Source: Chlorella sorokiniana (lineage: Eukaryota > Chlorophyta > Trebouxiophyceae > Chlorellales > Chlorellaceae). From it: a stretch of 64,000 bases of DNA. The position numbers and the translations under genes were made by a program. The stretch lies in the NCBI GenBank assembly GCA_025917655.1, contig CP084616.1, forward strand, positions 744,001 to 808,000, read 5' to 3'. Every line of letters starts with the position of its first letter. Positions within the stretch are counted from its first letter, which is position 1. This document shows positions 45,005 to 54,449 of the stretch, piece after piece. Below the pieces are notes generated by a model. That model made no database searches and was not told the DNA's origin. It saw only the letters and a list, made by a program, of their open reading frames with translations.

Positions 45005-46271
45005 GATTGCGCCGCGGGGCAGCCCGTACAGCGCGCCAGTGCCACTTGCCTGCCGGGGTGGAGGTGGACGTACGCCACGGCCAGCTCCCTGTCTTTCTGG
45101 ATGGGGGTGGCCGCGGAGATGACCAGAAACGGCATGCCGCCGGGGCCCTGGGTCAGCTCCAAGCGGCAGTTGGCGTTCAGGGCGCTGAGGCGCGCGGCTG
45201 CGCCCAAGCCGCAGCCGCGGTCGCCGGGAGCATAGGTCGCAAAGAGGGAGCGCCCGCGACAGGGAACTTCAGCACCACCTGGTTGGGCTGCAGGGCTGCA
45301 TGCAGGGTTGGGGTGGGAGTGGGGGCGGGGGGCAGGCGGGGTCGGGCGCGGCGGCCGCCGCCGTGCTGCCTGCTGCCGCCACGCCGCACACAACGACAAG
45401 CGGGGCCGGCAGCAAGGCACGCACGGGTGGGGATGTGCTGGTGTACCCCAGAGAGCCGCACATGCGCCACCACGTCTCCCGCAGCGAACGAGGTGGCGGC
45501 GAACAAGCCCTGGCCTGTCGGAGGGCGGGGAGGGAGCAGGGGGAGTGGGGGGGGGGCGGGGGCATAAGTTGGCCGCTGTTCGACCGCCTGGTGCCACAAC
45601 GTGCCACAGCGACCCCCTGGGCCGGCACATACCCTTGGCCAGGCTGCTGCGTCCCAAGCGAGCGAGCGTGCCGGGCTGGGCACCCAGGGCGGTGGGCAGG
45701 GCGAGGGGCTCTGCTCGCTGCGGGTGCGGCGGCACGTGTCGAGTGTGCTTGCTGCACAGCTGCATGCCCCCGCCAGCATGCGGGGGCATCGAGCGCCGTC
45801 TGGTGAGATGGCCACGCACCGCGTGCGGGGCCCCGCGCCCGGTGGGCACAGCGGGGCCGCGTCCGAGGCGGCGGCCACCACCAGGTGGTCGGCGATGGCG
45901 GCGGGCAGGCCGCCAGGGCGCACCGACACCTGCGCCGCTTCCAAGGCCCGCTTCCGCGCCTCGCTCTGCCGCTGCCTGACCGCCCCAGGCTTTGGTGGGG
46001 GCCGCTGCCACTGATCACCCCACGGCACGTGCAGCAGGCAGCACGGCGCCGGCTGCCGGCTGCCGTGGGTCACCGCCGCCTGGCGCGATTTGAACGACGA
46101 TTTGCAAAGCGGGCAGGACCATCTGTCATTTGGAAGCGAGATGGCCGTGAAGCGGGCCTGCCGCTCCGGGCTGGGGAGGAGGCTGGCATAAGCGAGCAGG
46201 TGGGCGGGGGCTCGGTTGCAAAAGCGGCAGCCAGGATCCCCAGTGTAGATGCAATGAACCACAGAGTCCAT
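45001..46271 (-). CDS. SET-domain protein with C2H2-like zinc finger
   Basis: The start ATG at 46271 opens MDSVVHCIYTGDPGCRFCN. A finger-like RWSCPLCKSSFKSRQAAVTH (about 46070-46130) follows, then a linker with a second Cys cluster (RCVAISPDGARCPRM, about 45785-45835). The SET domain begins with GQGLFAATSFAAGDVVAHVR (about 45455-45515). After a G/C-rich intron it continues RGCGLGAAARLSALNANCRL and FLVISAATPIQKDRELAVAY (about 45060-45220). ARLSALNANC stands in the place of the ARFINHSCDPNC cofactor motif, and ELAVAY in place of EELTYDY. The NHSC core is therefore altered. Length is short, as in viral or bacterial-type SET proteins. It probably methylates lysines, but the changed motif could mean a different substrate or lost activity. 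It is divergent with the histone-tail-like gene. Confidence 0.6.
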
Positions 46272-46426
46272 GGAGCCGCGCAGCAGGCCCGCAACTCCGA
46301 CAGACGAGCGGGTCACGGGTACCCTGACAATTATCTGTCCAGCTGGCGGCGCCGGGTGGCAGTCTTTGTTCCGTTTCATTCCGGTTATATATATATAATC
46401 CATTCCGGTTACAATCCATCATCGGA
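46272..46426. promoter_or_regulatory. 155-bp bidirectional promoter between SET gene and histone-tail-like gene
   Basis: Only 155 bases separate the two start codons. At 46373-46412 the decamer ATTCCGGTTA occurs twice, around an AT-rich core of alternating TA (about 46385-46397), which is striking in such GC-rich DNA and could serve as a TATA-like element in both directions. Confidence 0.6.
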
Positions 46427-47968
46427 ATGACACGCGCCAAGAAGTCAGTGCGCCAGCCTAGCGGCGGCAGGGGGCCGAGGAAGGCGATCGCCGCTCGGGC
46501 CCGCAGGGGTGCGGCGCCCGTGCCCGCAGCATATCGCAGACGCGACTTGGATGCCATCAGGCGCACGAAGAAGTGGGCAGAGCGTGCCGAGGTGCGCCGC
46601 CGCCGGGGGCGGCGCTTCAAACGGCGGCCAGGCCCCGCCCTGACGCCCCTGTTCTGTCCGATGGGAAGCAGGCAGCGGACAGGGATGTGGCACCTTTGGT
46701 GGAGAAGAGTCTGCGGGAGGACAAGGTCGTCGTGCTGCCCCTGGGCGAGGGCAGGGCCACGGGTGGGCGCCGCCGCCGCTGCGGGGACCGCGGGCGCTGG
46801 CTAGCTGCGGGCGCCCCATTCTTAGCGCTTGGGAGGGCTGCGTCGCCCGCGAGCCACGTACTGCGTGCCGGCATGACACCTCCCCGCTTGGGTGTGCCGC
46901 CCTCGCCTGCTGGCCCGTCGCGCAGGCGCCTGGGGCTCGCTGGAGGCGCGCGAGCAGGAGGACGCAAAGGGCCGCGCCCACCGCGTCGTGGCTGCCGTGG
47001 ACAGCGTCAAAGCCACGACGGTGGGCGGCCGGTCGGCGGCGCTGCCCTGCCGGCGGCACTCCCAGGGCGGCGGCGCTCCCTGCGCGCTGGGCCGCTCTCA
47101 CGGGCTGACAGCGCTGCCTTGCTGGCGGCACTCGCTGGGCGGCAGCGCTGCCCAGCTGTCCCTGTGCGCCCTGCCGCGCCCCCTGACTGCTGCGCCCCCT
47201 CCCAACGCAGGTCTTCCGCGCGCGGGCAGCGCATCACGGTGGAGGCGTCAGAGGCCATGCCGCAGGCCAGCCAGCACTTCCACACCTCGATATCCGACGA
47301 GGGCGGGGCGGTGCTGGCGGCGCACGACCCCGCCCAGTCCTGCCTGCTGCGGAACGTAAAGCGGTGGGTTTGCCGCGCGTCGCTGCTGCTCTGGCGCAGT
47401 GCCGGGCGCCGGGCGCCGTGTTCACGATGCCCTCTCTGCTGCCGCGCAGGGCGCAGCAGCTGTGCACGCAGAACGTCAGGAGCCACGTGCACGAGGGCGA
47501 CCTGTTCATCGTCACCACGCGACGCATCCAGCAGGGTGAGGGTGTGAATGCGGGGGCGGCGACGGTGCGCAGGCAGCAGCAGCAGCAGCAGCGCAGGCAG
47601 CAGCAGCAGCAGCGCAGGCAGCAGCAGCAGCAGCGCAGGCGGCGGCAGGCAGCGCCAGGCGGGGCAGCGCCAGGCGGGCGCGGGCGGCAGCCGGGTGCAG
47701 GCGGGGGCAGCACCCGCAGCAGGCGGCGCCTGCGGCGACGCCAAGCGCCCTCGCGCCCCCGTGGCTGACTCCCGCCCTCACGCACCCTGCCGAGCGCGCA
47801 GGCGAGCCGCTGCTGGAGTACTGGGAGTGGGAGGGGGCTGGGGCGGAGGACATGCCCGACGAGGGCTCGGCGGAGGACGCCGCCACGTTTTGGATCGACC
47901 TGGGCGACTGCAGGGTGCCGGAGGAGGACGTGCCCAGGGGCAGCGACGAGAAGATCATGCATCTCTGA
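46427..47968 (+). CDS. Histone H3-tail-like N-terminus joined to a SET-like C-terminal segment
   Basis: Exon 1 begins at ATG 46427. Without the Met, TRAKKSVRQPSGGRGPRKAI and the following ten residues align without gaps to histone H3 residues 1-30. Identities are R2, K4, R8, G12, G13, P16, R17, K18, A21, A24, R26, A29 and P30. K9 is Gln and K27 is Gly. LDAIRRTKKWAERAE then resembles the H3 alpha-N region. Donor GTGCGC follows GAG at about 46594. Candidate later exons: DVAPLVEKSLREDKVVVLP (about 46685-46740), SLEAREQEDAKGRAHRVVAA (about 46930-46995) and RITVEASEAMPQASQHFHTS (about 47230-47300). Then comes NVRSHVHEGDLFIVTTRRIQ, and GEPLLEYWEWEG from about 47801, ending SDEKIMHL at 47968. The FIV..RRIQQGEPLLEYW part resembles the end of a SET domain. 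A histone fold could not be shown. Exons 2-3 are the least certain. Confidence 0.55.
47571..47650. repeat. CAG-rich tandem array in an intron
   Basis: GCGCAGG followed by runs of CAG, in a unit of about 26 bases repeated three times, inside the intron between RRIQQ and GEPLLEYW. Confidence 0.85.
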
Positions 47969-48520
47969 GCAGGAGGGCTGGGGGGCGGCCATGGCGGAGC
48001 GCACCCGTTGCATTCCTGCCGCCGCCCGCCCGGCCGCGCGGCCGGCCGCTGCTGCGTGCGCCAGGGCCTGCGCCAGGGCCTGGCCCTGCCAGTGCAGCCA
48101 GAATGCATCCCCACCAGGTGTATTGAAAGACGCGCTGTGCAGAGCGAGGGCGGGGCAGCGGCGGGGTAGGCGGCGGCGGCAGACGGCGGCGGCAGGAACA
48201 CCAGGCTTTCCTCAGCGGTGGTAGACGCCAGCAAGGTTGTGACAGGGGAAAGGGTCGGGAGAGGTCCGGAATCAGGGGGACAGGCGCAATAAATAGCAAG
48301 GGCAGGGGAAGCCACCGACAAGCTACACGGCAGCATCCAGGCAGGTGAAGGGCAGAGTCTATGAAGGTTCAGGGCGGGGCTTGGCAAATCTCAGAGGATC
48401 CAGGTGGGAGTCCCCAGTCAGGCAGGGCAAGGCATGCAGGGGAGAATACTCAGGGGTTGGGCTTGAAAAATGAAGGGGGTTGAGTGGGGTGCACAGCAGG
48501 TGTACACGGTTGCACACACC

Positions 48521-49830
48521 TCAAGCTGACACAGCTTGCCGTGTGAAGGTGGTGGTCTGGCTGGCACCATGTGGCATGAATGTGCACCTGCTCGGCGGCT
48601 GGTCCTGGACCTTGCGAATGGCGTCCCACACGAGGGCCACTGGACACTCCTGCTGCTCCCGCTGCTGCCGCCGTTGCCGCTCGCCAGCAGGCTGCCGCCG
48701 CCGGCAGATGGCGCAGCTGCCGCAGGGATCAGGCCGCTCGCCGGTCTCTCCCGGCCGCGGCAGCAGGGGCGGCACCGCGTCAGCAGGCAGCAGCGGCTGC
48801 TCCTTGGCGGCCTTGAGCAGGGGCTGTAGCTGGAAGGGCGCCCGCTGCACATCATGTACGCAGGTGCCCGTGCCATTCAGGAGGGGCAGGCTGCACGGCG
48901 CCGGCACATTGTGCTGCTGGATGACCTGCAACAAAGAGAGGTTGAGCCCCTCGCGCTGCAGCTGGCCGTCGGGGTCCATGGCAGCCTCCTCGTGCGCACG
49001 CCCGGCCTGCTGCCACTCTGCCGCCACCTTCTGCCGCTCCTGCAGCAGGAAGGCGGCGGCGCAACAGCAGTGCAGTGACTGCGTGCGCTGCTATGCACAT
49101 GGCGACTGCATCGACCATCACCGCGCACAAAAAGCCCCGCACCCGCCCCTGGCTTGGAGGTACCTGCAACAGCGCACGCCGGTTCCCGTCGCGCGCCAGC
49201 AGGGACTTGTGCAACCCACCATCACCCACAATCGCAGAGACCTGCAGCACAAATGCGGGCAGGCAGGAGAAGGCAGGGAGGAGCGGGCAGGGAGGAGGCG
49301 GGCGGGATGCACGCGGGCGCTCGCCAAGGCAGCCAGCCCTGCCTCAGCCAGTGGCGCCGGCCCAACTTCACCCTTCCGCGGCTGGCAGTGGCAATGCCCT
49401 CCACCGTGCCGTCCACCAGGGCCTGCGGCGCCGCCCGCAGCTCGGTGGAAGAGCAGAGCACGTTGAGGACGGTGCGTTGTAGCCGGCAGTCGCCACGCTG
49501 AAGCACGCCCAGCATCAGCACCGTCGCTGCCTGGCGCAGGCAAAGGCGTGCGGCAGCGCGGCACCGCCATCTGCGGCAGCCAAGCGAGCTGCTGCGCCCA
49601 TTCCGCGGCTTCAGGCACAGGCTGGGCCACAAAGCGCAACTGCGCACTGCCGTCCACAGAGTCCAGGCGCGCCGCAGAAGCGCGGTGGGGTGCAGAACCG
49701 CGGCTCAGCAGCGCGCAGCCCGCACTTGTCGCGGAGGCGGGTGCCCGCGTCCAGCGCCGCATAACTTGCTGCGCCTGAATCGAATTCACGGTGGGGCGCG
49801 GCCAGCGGCAGCCTCCCCACAGACCACACA
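48521..49830 (-). pseudogene. Internally deleted copy of the module gene
   Basis: Same exon peptides as the copy-A gene at its 3' side: DPCGSCAICRRR, LQREGLNLSLLQVIQQHN, ALVDGTVEGIATASRG and APHRASAARLDSVDGSAQL. The exons encoding CIASEGGGPVEGLSAS and HVLAMGETQLADG are deleted, and the frame at the deletion joint fuses the start exon region to a downstream exon. The final exon stops at 48521, earlier than in copy A. Probably non-functional, unless it uses a new start. Confidence 0.5.
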
Positions 49831-50264
49831 GGTCGCCGCTGACCGTGTCCCCCTGGCCCAGCGGCCACTAAAAGCTCCTAATCAGCATCAGAATACAATT
49901 GCAGAAGCAAATGTAGGCCCCGGGAGAGATGGGGGTTTTGCCAGCACGAGTTCGGCGAGCAATGGAGGAATGCTCGCGCAGGCTCGTGGGAAGCTCGCTC
50001 AGCTCGCTCCATCCCATCATTCAAAAGCGGCGGTTCCAGCAGCACAGCGCCCGCTGGTCTCGCGCCTCCGCTCGGCGGCAGGCGGCGGCAGACTGCCTGC
50101 GGACCATGGGGTGTCGGCAGCAGGGGCGGGAACCGTGGGAACACGAGTCCGCCGCGGCGAGGGTGGTGGTTTGCTGCAGGTTGCGGCAAAAGCTCTGGCC
50201 CCTACCGCCATGGCAGCCCAGCAGACGCAGGAACCCGCTTCCCCTCTGGCGGTGGAAGGCCCAG

Positions 50265-50450
50265 GGCTGCCCGATGGCCGGCCATCGGGGTTGGGAGGAC
50301 CATGAGGAGGCCCAGGGCTGCCCGATGGCCGGCCATCGGGGTGACAGCCACTGGCTTGAGGCCTGGGCTGCCCGTTGCCCGCCCATCGGGGTGGGAGGCC
50401 TGGGCGCCCATCGGGGTGACAGGCTGCCGATGTGGGCGGGCAACGGGGTT
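50265..50450. repeat. GC palindromic minisatellite in module copy B
   Basis: Counterpart of 31096-31290, with units built on GGCTGCCCGATGGCCGGCCA and TCGGGG. Unit order differs from copy A, so the array has turned over since duplication. Confidence 0.8.
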
Positions 50451-50539
50451 GGAGGGCATGCATATGAAGCACCATGCATGGCATGGTTGAGTAAAATATC
50501 CTCTAGAGGTCAATGGTGCCTGGTGAGGCACAACAACTC

Positions 50540-50612
50540 TGTCTGGAACAAAAGAGGAGCCGTGGAGCTGCCAGAGTGCATAAAAAGAGCCGTGGAACAA
50601 GAAAAAGAGCCG
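50540..50612. repeat. Duplicated tRNA-Ala 3' end plus terminator
   Basis: On the minus strand, after the tRNA, CGGCTCTTTTTCTTGTTCCA is followed by CGGCTCTTTTTATGCA, then CTGGCAGCTCCACGGCTCC and TCTTTTGTTCC. The tRNA tail and trailer are thus present twice in tandem. The TTTTTATGC..CTGGCAGCTCCA arrangement is the same as in the 41-bp minisatellite. Confidence 0.75.
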
Positions 50613-50685
50613 TGGAGCTGCCAGGAATCGAACCCGGTACCTCCCGCATGCTAAGCGGGCGCTCTACCATGTGAGCTACAGCCCC
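50613..50685 (-). tRNA. tRNA-Ala (AGC)
   Basis: A 73-nt cloverleaf on the minus strand. Acceptor GGGGCTG; D arm TAGCTCACATGGTAGAGC; anticodon stem CCCGC/GCGGG with loop TTAGCAT (AGC); T arm CCGGGTTCGATTCCTGG; ending GCAGCTCCA. Five T on the minus strand at about 50602-50606 form a Pol III terminator. The tRNA 3' end and terminator are partly repeated at about 50563-50590. Confidence 0.96.
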
Positions 50686-50739
50686 GAATGAACAGATGTG
50701 CTGTTCGATGAAGGATGAGGAATATCTGAAGTACATAAA

Positions 50740-53175
50740 CATGGTAAAAACTCCGGAGCGCGCGAGCGGCGGCGATTTTTGGCTTTTCGGCATCACGGCG
50801 CGCCTTGTGGATCGCAGCCAGGGCCCCTCCGCCACGCAGCGGCGCTTTGCCGGCCTGCACCGCGACGTCCTGCCTGGGCGGCCTGCTGACGGCGGCTTTG
50901 GGGCGCTGCCCTGGCTCCTCCATATCTCGGCCCGCCATGCCAGCTGGGCGGCCCGCCTCCTCACCTCCCCTCCGCCTCCCCACACACACCTCGCAGGGGC
51001 GGCGGCCCCTCCCCCGGCCCGCCACCTCCCTTGCCTCCCCTTCCGCCGCTCCGGCCGCCGCCCCCCCCCGCCTCCCGACGCACCGGCCCCTCCGGAGGAG
51101 CGGCTCCCGCCCTGGGTGGCGCTGGCGTACGAGCTGCTTGACGGCCTGCCGCCAGCAGGCCTGCTGTTCTGGCCCATCCACCAGCCCCTGCCGGCGTCGC
51201 TCGCCCACCTGCCGCCGCCCCTCCTCCGCCTGCGGGCCGCCCTCGCCTCCTTGCCACCCCCAGCCGACCTGGCGCCCCAGCAGCTCCGACCCGGCCCCTG
51301 GTGCCTCTCCCTGCCCCTGTGGGGCAACCCCTTCCTGGTCTCAGCAGCCCACCCCGCCGGCCTGGACCACGCCTTCACCGACTTCCTAGCAGCAGGGGTG
51401 GGCACCCTCGGGCGCGCGCTCGCTGTTGAGCGGGCCGTGGCGGCAGCGCCCACGCAGGCGGCTTACGTCAGCCTGGTGCGCCACCCGCTCTTAGCCTCCT
51501 CCCGGCGTTTGCACAGCGCCACGTGGCGGCGGAGCGCCTCGCAGCTCTGCTGGCGGCGGTCCCCGCTGCTTGGGTAGCGGCAGCGCGCGCGCGGCCGCTG
51601 CTGCTGCGGCCCCACCGCGGCCGCCCTCCCCCGCCCACGTCCTCCACACCCTCCTCCTCCCTCGCCTGGCCTGGCGGCTGCCCGCCGGCCGGCCCGTCAG
51701 CTTCGCGCGGCTCACCGTGCGCTCAGCCACCGCGCTGCTGGCGGCGCCAGCTGCCCAACAGCGTGCCAGCCTCCACCTTGCCCCCTTTGCGGCGCTCGCC
51801 ACCGCCGGCAGCCCCCTTCCCCTTCCCACCTCCCCGAGCTCCAGGCTGCCATGCGCCGGCTGTGGCACCTGCCCTGGGAGAATGGGCGGAAGGGGGTGTT
51901 CTGGCGGCTGGCCTACGATGCCCTCCCCACCGCAGCCCGCCTGCACCGCGACCAACCGTGCGAGTGCGGCGCAGGCCCCCGCCCAGACCGCCACCACCAC
52001 TTCTGGGCATGCCCGGTGGCGCAGGCCGTTGTCGCCGCTGTCCAGGCGGCGCTGGCGGCCGCGGCGCCCCCTGCAGAGCAGCCTGCCCCCTTTGCCGGCC
52101 AACATCTGGCTGGCCCGCGCCCGCCCGGCCTTGACGCTGGGGTGTGGGGGTGGTCTGCCTGGCGGCTGTCGAAGCCATGGACCGTGGCCGGCGTTCTCTG
52201 GCTGCGGCGGCGCTGCGGCGCCGGAGCGAGCAGCAGCAGCAGCAGCAGCAGCAGCCCCGCCTCGTCCAGCGCTCACTTGACGGCTTCCTGCGGCAGCCCC
52301 GGCCTCCTGAGCCCCCTGGCGCGGCGGCTTCGGCCGCCGCCAGCCAGGAGCCCCCCGCCCCCGCGAGCCGGCGGCGCCCCGGCGCCGCTGCCTCAGCCCC
52401 CCACAGGCCCCTCCCCGCCGCCTGCCGGTCGGCGGTCGGTGCGTTTTGGTCTCTCCTTGCTGATTTTCATGCCCTGGACCTGGCGCCTGCCGCTTGGCTT
52501 GGCCGCATCCCCACCACACACCCCTTCTTTTTCACAGAAAATGGCCGCCTGCAGTTGCGGCCTCCCCCACTCCCTGACGCCTAGCGCCTGATCCCAGGGC
52601 CTGTGCCCCGGCCGCCCTCCTGGGCCTGCCCTGCCCGGGGCGGCCCTGCCCCTCGTCCCCATCTCGTTCCTTTACAGTTGGTCCCCTCTGCTCCTCTCCT
52701 GCCTGACCTGCTGCATGACGCTTCAGTGTCCCCTGCCTGCCCTGTGTCGTTTCCGCCCGCCCGTCTGGCCGCCTCCCGGCTACTGTGCCGGGCGGGCTGC
52801 GTCGCATGGCTGTCAGCGGCCTGCTGCTGCCTTGCTGCGGGGCCCTGCCTTCCCCCTTTCCATCCCCATTCTGACCCGTGCTGGCGGCCCTGCGGTGGCG
52901 TGCGATGGTGCCCACATGCGTAACCGGCGCCCTGCCTCCCCGCCTTCCTGTGTCTGCTGCCTCGCTGGCGGTGCTTTGGGTGTGCTCCCAGGCGCCCTCC
53001 GCTCCCCTACCGCCCTGTGCGCCCGATCCCCGGCTTGCGCCGGTGCTTACAGCCCTGCCCGCCCGCCCGCCTGCGATGCTTAGATGTTGTACTGGAGCTG
53101 GTGGGATGCACTGCTGTGTGTCCCCAGCGCGTTACCGCGCCTGGTCTCTGTAACAGTCAAGTCAAGGCGATTTTT
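50740..53175 (+). mobile_element. LINE (non-LTR retrotransposon), 5'-truncated, 3' end present
   Basis: Begins about 55 bp from the 5' end of tRNA-Ala. The first frame (to a stop at 51577) holds GPWCLSLPLWGNPFLVSAAH and DHAFTDFLAAGVGTLGRAL, the 'PLW.NP...F...GI..L.DL' motif that precedes the zinc ribbon in plant LINE ORF2. After at least one frame break the zinc ribbon appears at 51851: RRLWHLPWENGRKGVFWRL, CECGAG and HHHFWACPVAQAV. The ORF end has LLADFHALDLAPAAWLGRIP and HPFFFTENGRLQL (to about 52590). The 3' UTR runs to GTAACAGTCAAGTCAAG at about 53155-53170. The reverse transcriptase palm and endonuclease are missing, so it cannot move by itself. Confidence 0.75.
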
Positions 53176-53749
53176 TTGCTTTTTGCTTTATCCGTCCTTG
53201 CAAGAGTGACCTGTCGCTGCAGGCCCTCCCCGCCCCCAGGAGGGCAACACTCTGGGCTTGGGGGCCCCACAGCGAGTCGCGTCTCGGTGCGGAGCACAGG
53301 CCCCGCGATTAGACGACTCGGTATCCCGGGCCGGCTTCTGGAGCCCGGGCGTGAGCCGGGCGTGCAGCGCGGCCCTTTGCGGGATGGCTGGCAGCCCGCG
53401 AGCCAGCTCCGGCGCCTGGCCCGTGTATTTCGCAGCTTGCCGCGGCGATCAGCTCTTTCCACGCGAACTGAGCCAGCCTGCAGCACGTGCTCCCCGAACC
53501 ATTCCCTCTTTCGATCTCTCCTTCGGCCTCTGGCAGCCAACCTCTCCTCCTTCGGATCGCATTGGTGACTGATTGGCCGTCGTGCATGGTGGCAGTTGGC
53601 GCGTCCACAACCTGCCGTGCTGCGGCGGCCTGGCGGCACCGTGCCAGCGGCAACCGGGCGGCAGCGGTCTGCCCCGCCTTTCCCTACCTTTCCCTCGGCC
53701 TCCCCCTGTTTTTATACCGCTGACGCCCAGTCCCTACCCCACGCTTTCA
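53176..53749. other. Spacer between two LINE 3'-UTR copies
   Basis: About 570 bp with no recognised exon. It may be unrelated target DNA or a diverged part of the second LINE tail. Confidence 0.35.
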
Positions 53750-54145
53750 ACCTGATGGGTCCTTCGCGCCCCCGCCTCATGTGCGGCGCCCAAGTCGCCC
53801 GTCTGGCCCCCTCCCGGCAGCTGTGCCGGGCGAGCTGCGCTGCGTGGCTGTCGGCGGCCTGCTGCCTTCCGGCTGCGGGGCCCTGCCTTCCCCCTTTCCA
53901 TCCCCATATTTGCGGCCTTGCGGTGGCAATGGTGCCCACGTGCGTAAACGACGCCCTGCCCCCGTGCTCTTAGGCGCCCTCCGTTCTCCTGCCGCCCGCT
54001 GCGCCCAATCCCCGGCTGGCGCCGGTGCTTACATCCCTGCCCGCCCGCCTGCCCGCCCGCCTGCGATGCTTCAGAGCTTGTGGGAGGCACTTCTGTGTTT
54101 CCCCAGCCCGCCTGGCCTCTGTGCCGGTGACTGGCCGATCATAAC
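53750..54145 (+). mobile_element. Second LINE 3'-UTR copy, plus orientation
   Basis: From GTCGCCCGTCTGGCCCCCTC to CCGGTGACTGGCCG it follows the 3' UTR of the preceding LINE (52740-53150) with small deletions, for example loss of the GACCCGTG block. It lacks the final GTCAAG tail. No coding part. Confidence 0.65.
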
Positions 54146-54449
54146 CATGTTGCGACGGCGGTGCCCGCATCAGTGTGCCCGGCTTCCTTCCGTGCTTGGC
54201 CCCGCTGAATCTCGTACGCCTCCATGGTGAGTCACAGAGGTGGAGCTGACAACCATGTGAACACCCCAAGCCAAGCCCCTCTCCGAGGCCTGCATGCATT
54301 GCCACCCTGGCCTGTCAAACACATGGCATTAAATGGCTTCACAGACAAAATGGGAAGACAAGCAAGGCGTATGAATATGGCCCAACCCAAGGGGGCGACA
54401 AGGTCAAACAGCAGCGCAAAAGCGGAGCGCTGGTAGAGGGCCAGCGCCG
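54146..54449. other. Intergenic, 300 bp
   Basis: 3' flank of TGD3. Less GC-rich, A-rich around 54320-54420. Nothing else recognised. Confidence 0.5.

Larger units (their letters stand above)
47947..50467. repeat. Duplicated module, copy B
   Basis: Counterpart of 27881-31305. Its left edge is inside the last codons of the histone-tail-like gene, continuous with the rest of that gene, so this is probably the original location. It lacks about 1 kb present in copy A, between the blocks near 49690 and 49730. Its right edge lies about 145 bp from the 3' end of tRNA-Ala, with one tRNA-end-like repeat between. Confidence 0.85.

Noticed and set aside
43624-46271. A single SET-SprT fusion protein
   Set aside because: The SET frame ends with a stop overlapping the next ATG. 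A GC-AG intron could bypass it, but without cDNA two genes are the simpler reading.
47571-47650. Polyglutamine tract in the histone-tail-like protein
   Set aside because: The CAG array lies between a good donor after RRIQQ and an acceptor before GEPLLEYW, so it is intronic.
46427-47968. Calling the plus gene a centromeric histone (CenH3)
   Set aside because: Only the tail and alpha-N-like part match. Helices 1-3 of a histone fold cannot be traced through the candidate exons, and the end looks SET-like.
50613-53175. A bacterial-style genomic island integrated at a tRNA gene
   Set aside because: No integrase or phage-type genes are present. The flanking coding remains are LINE-type and eukaryotic, and genes contain introns.
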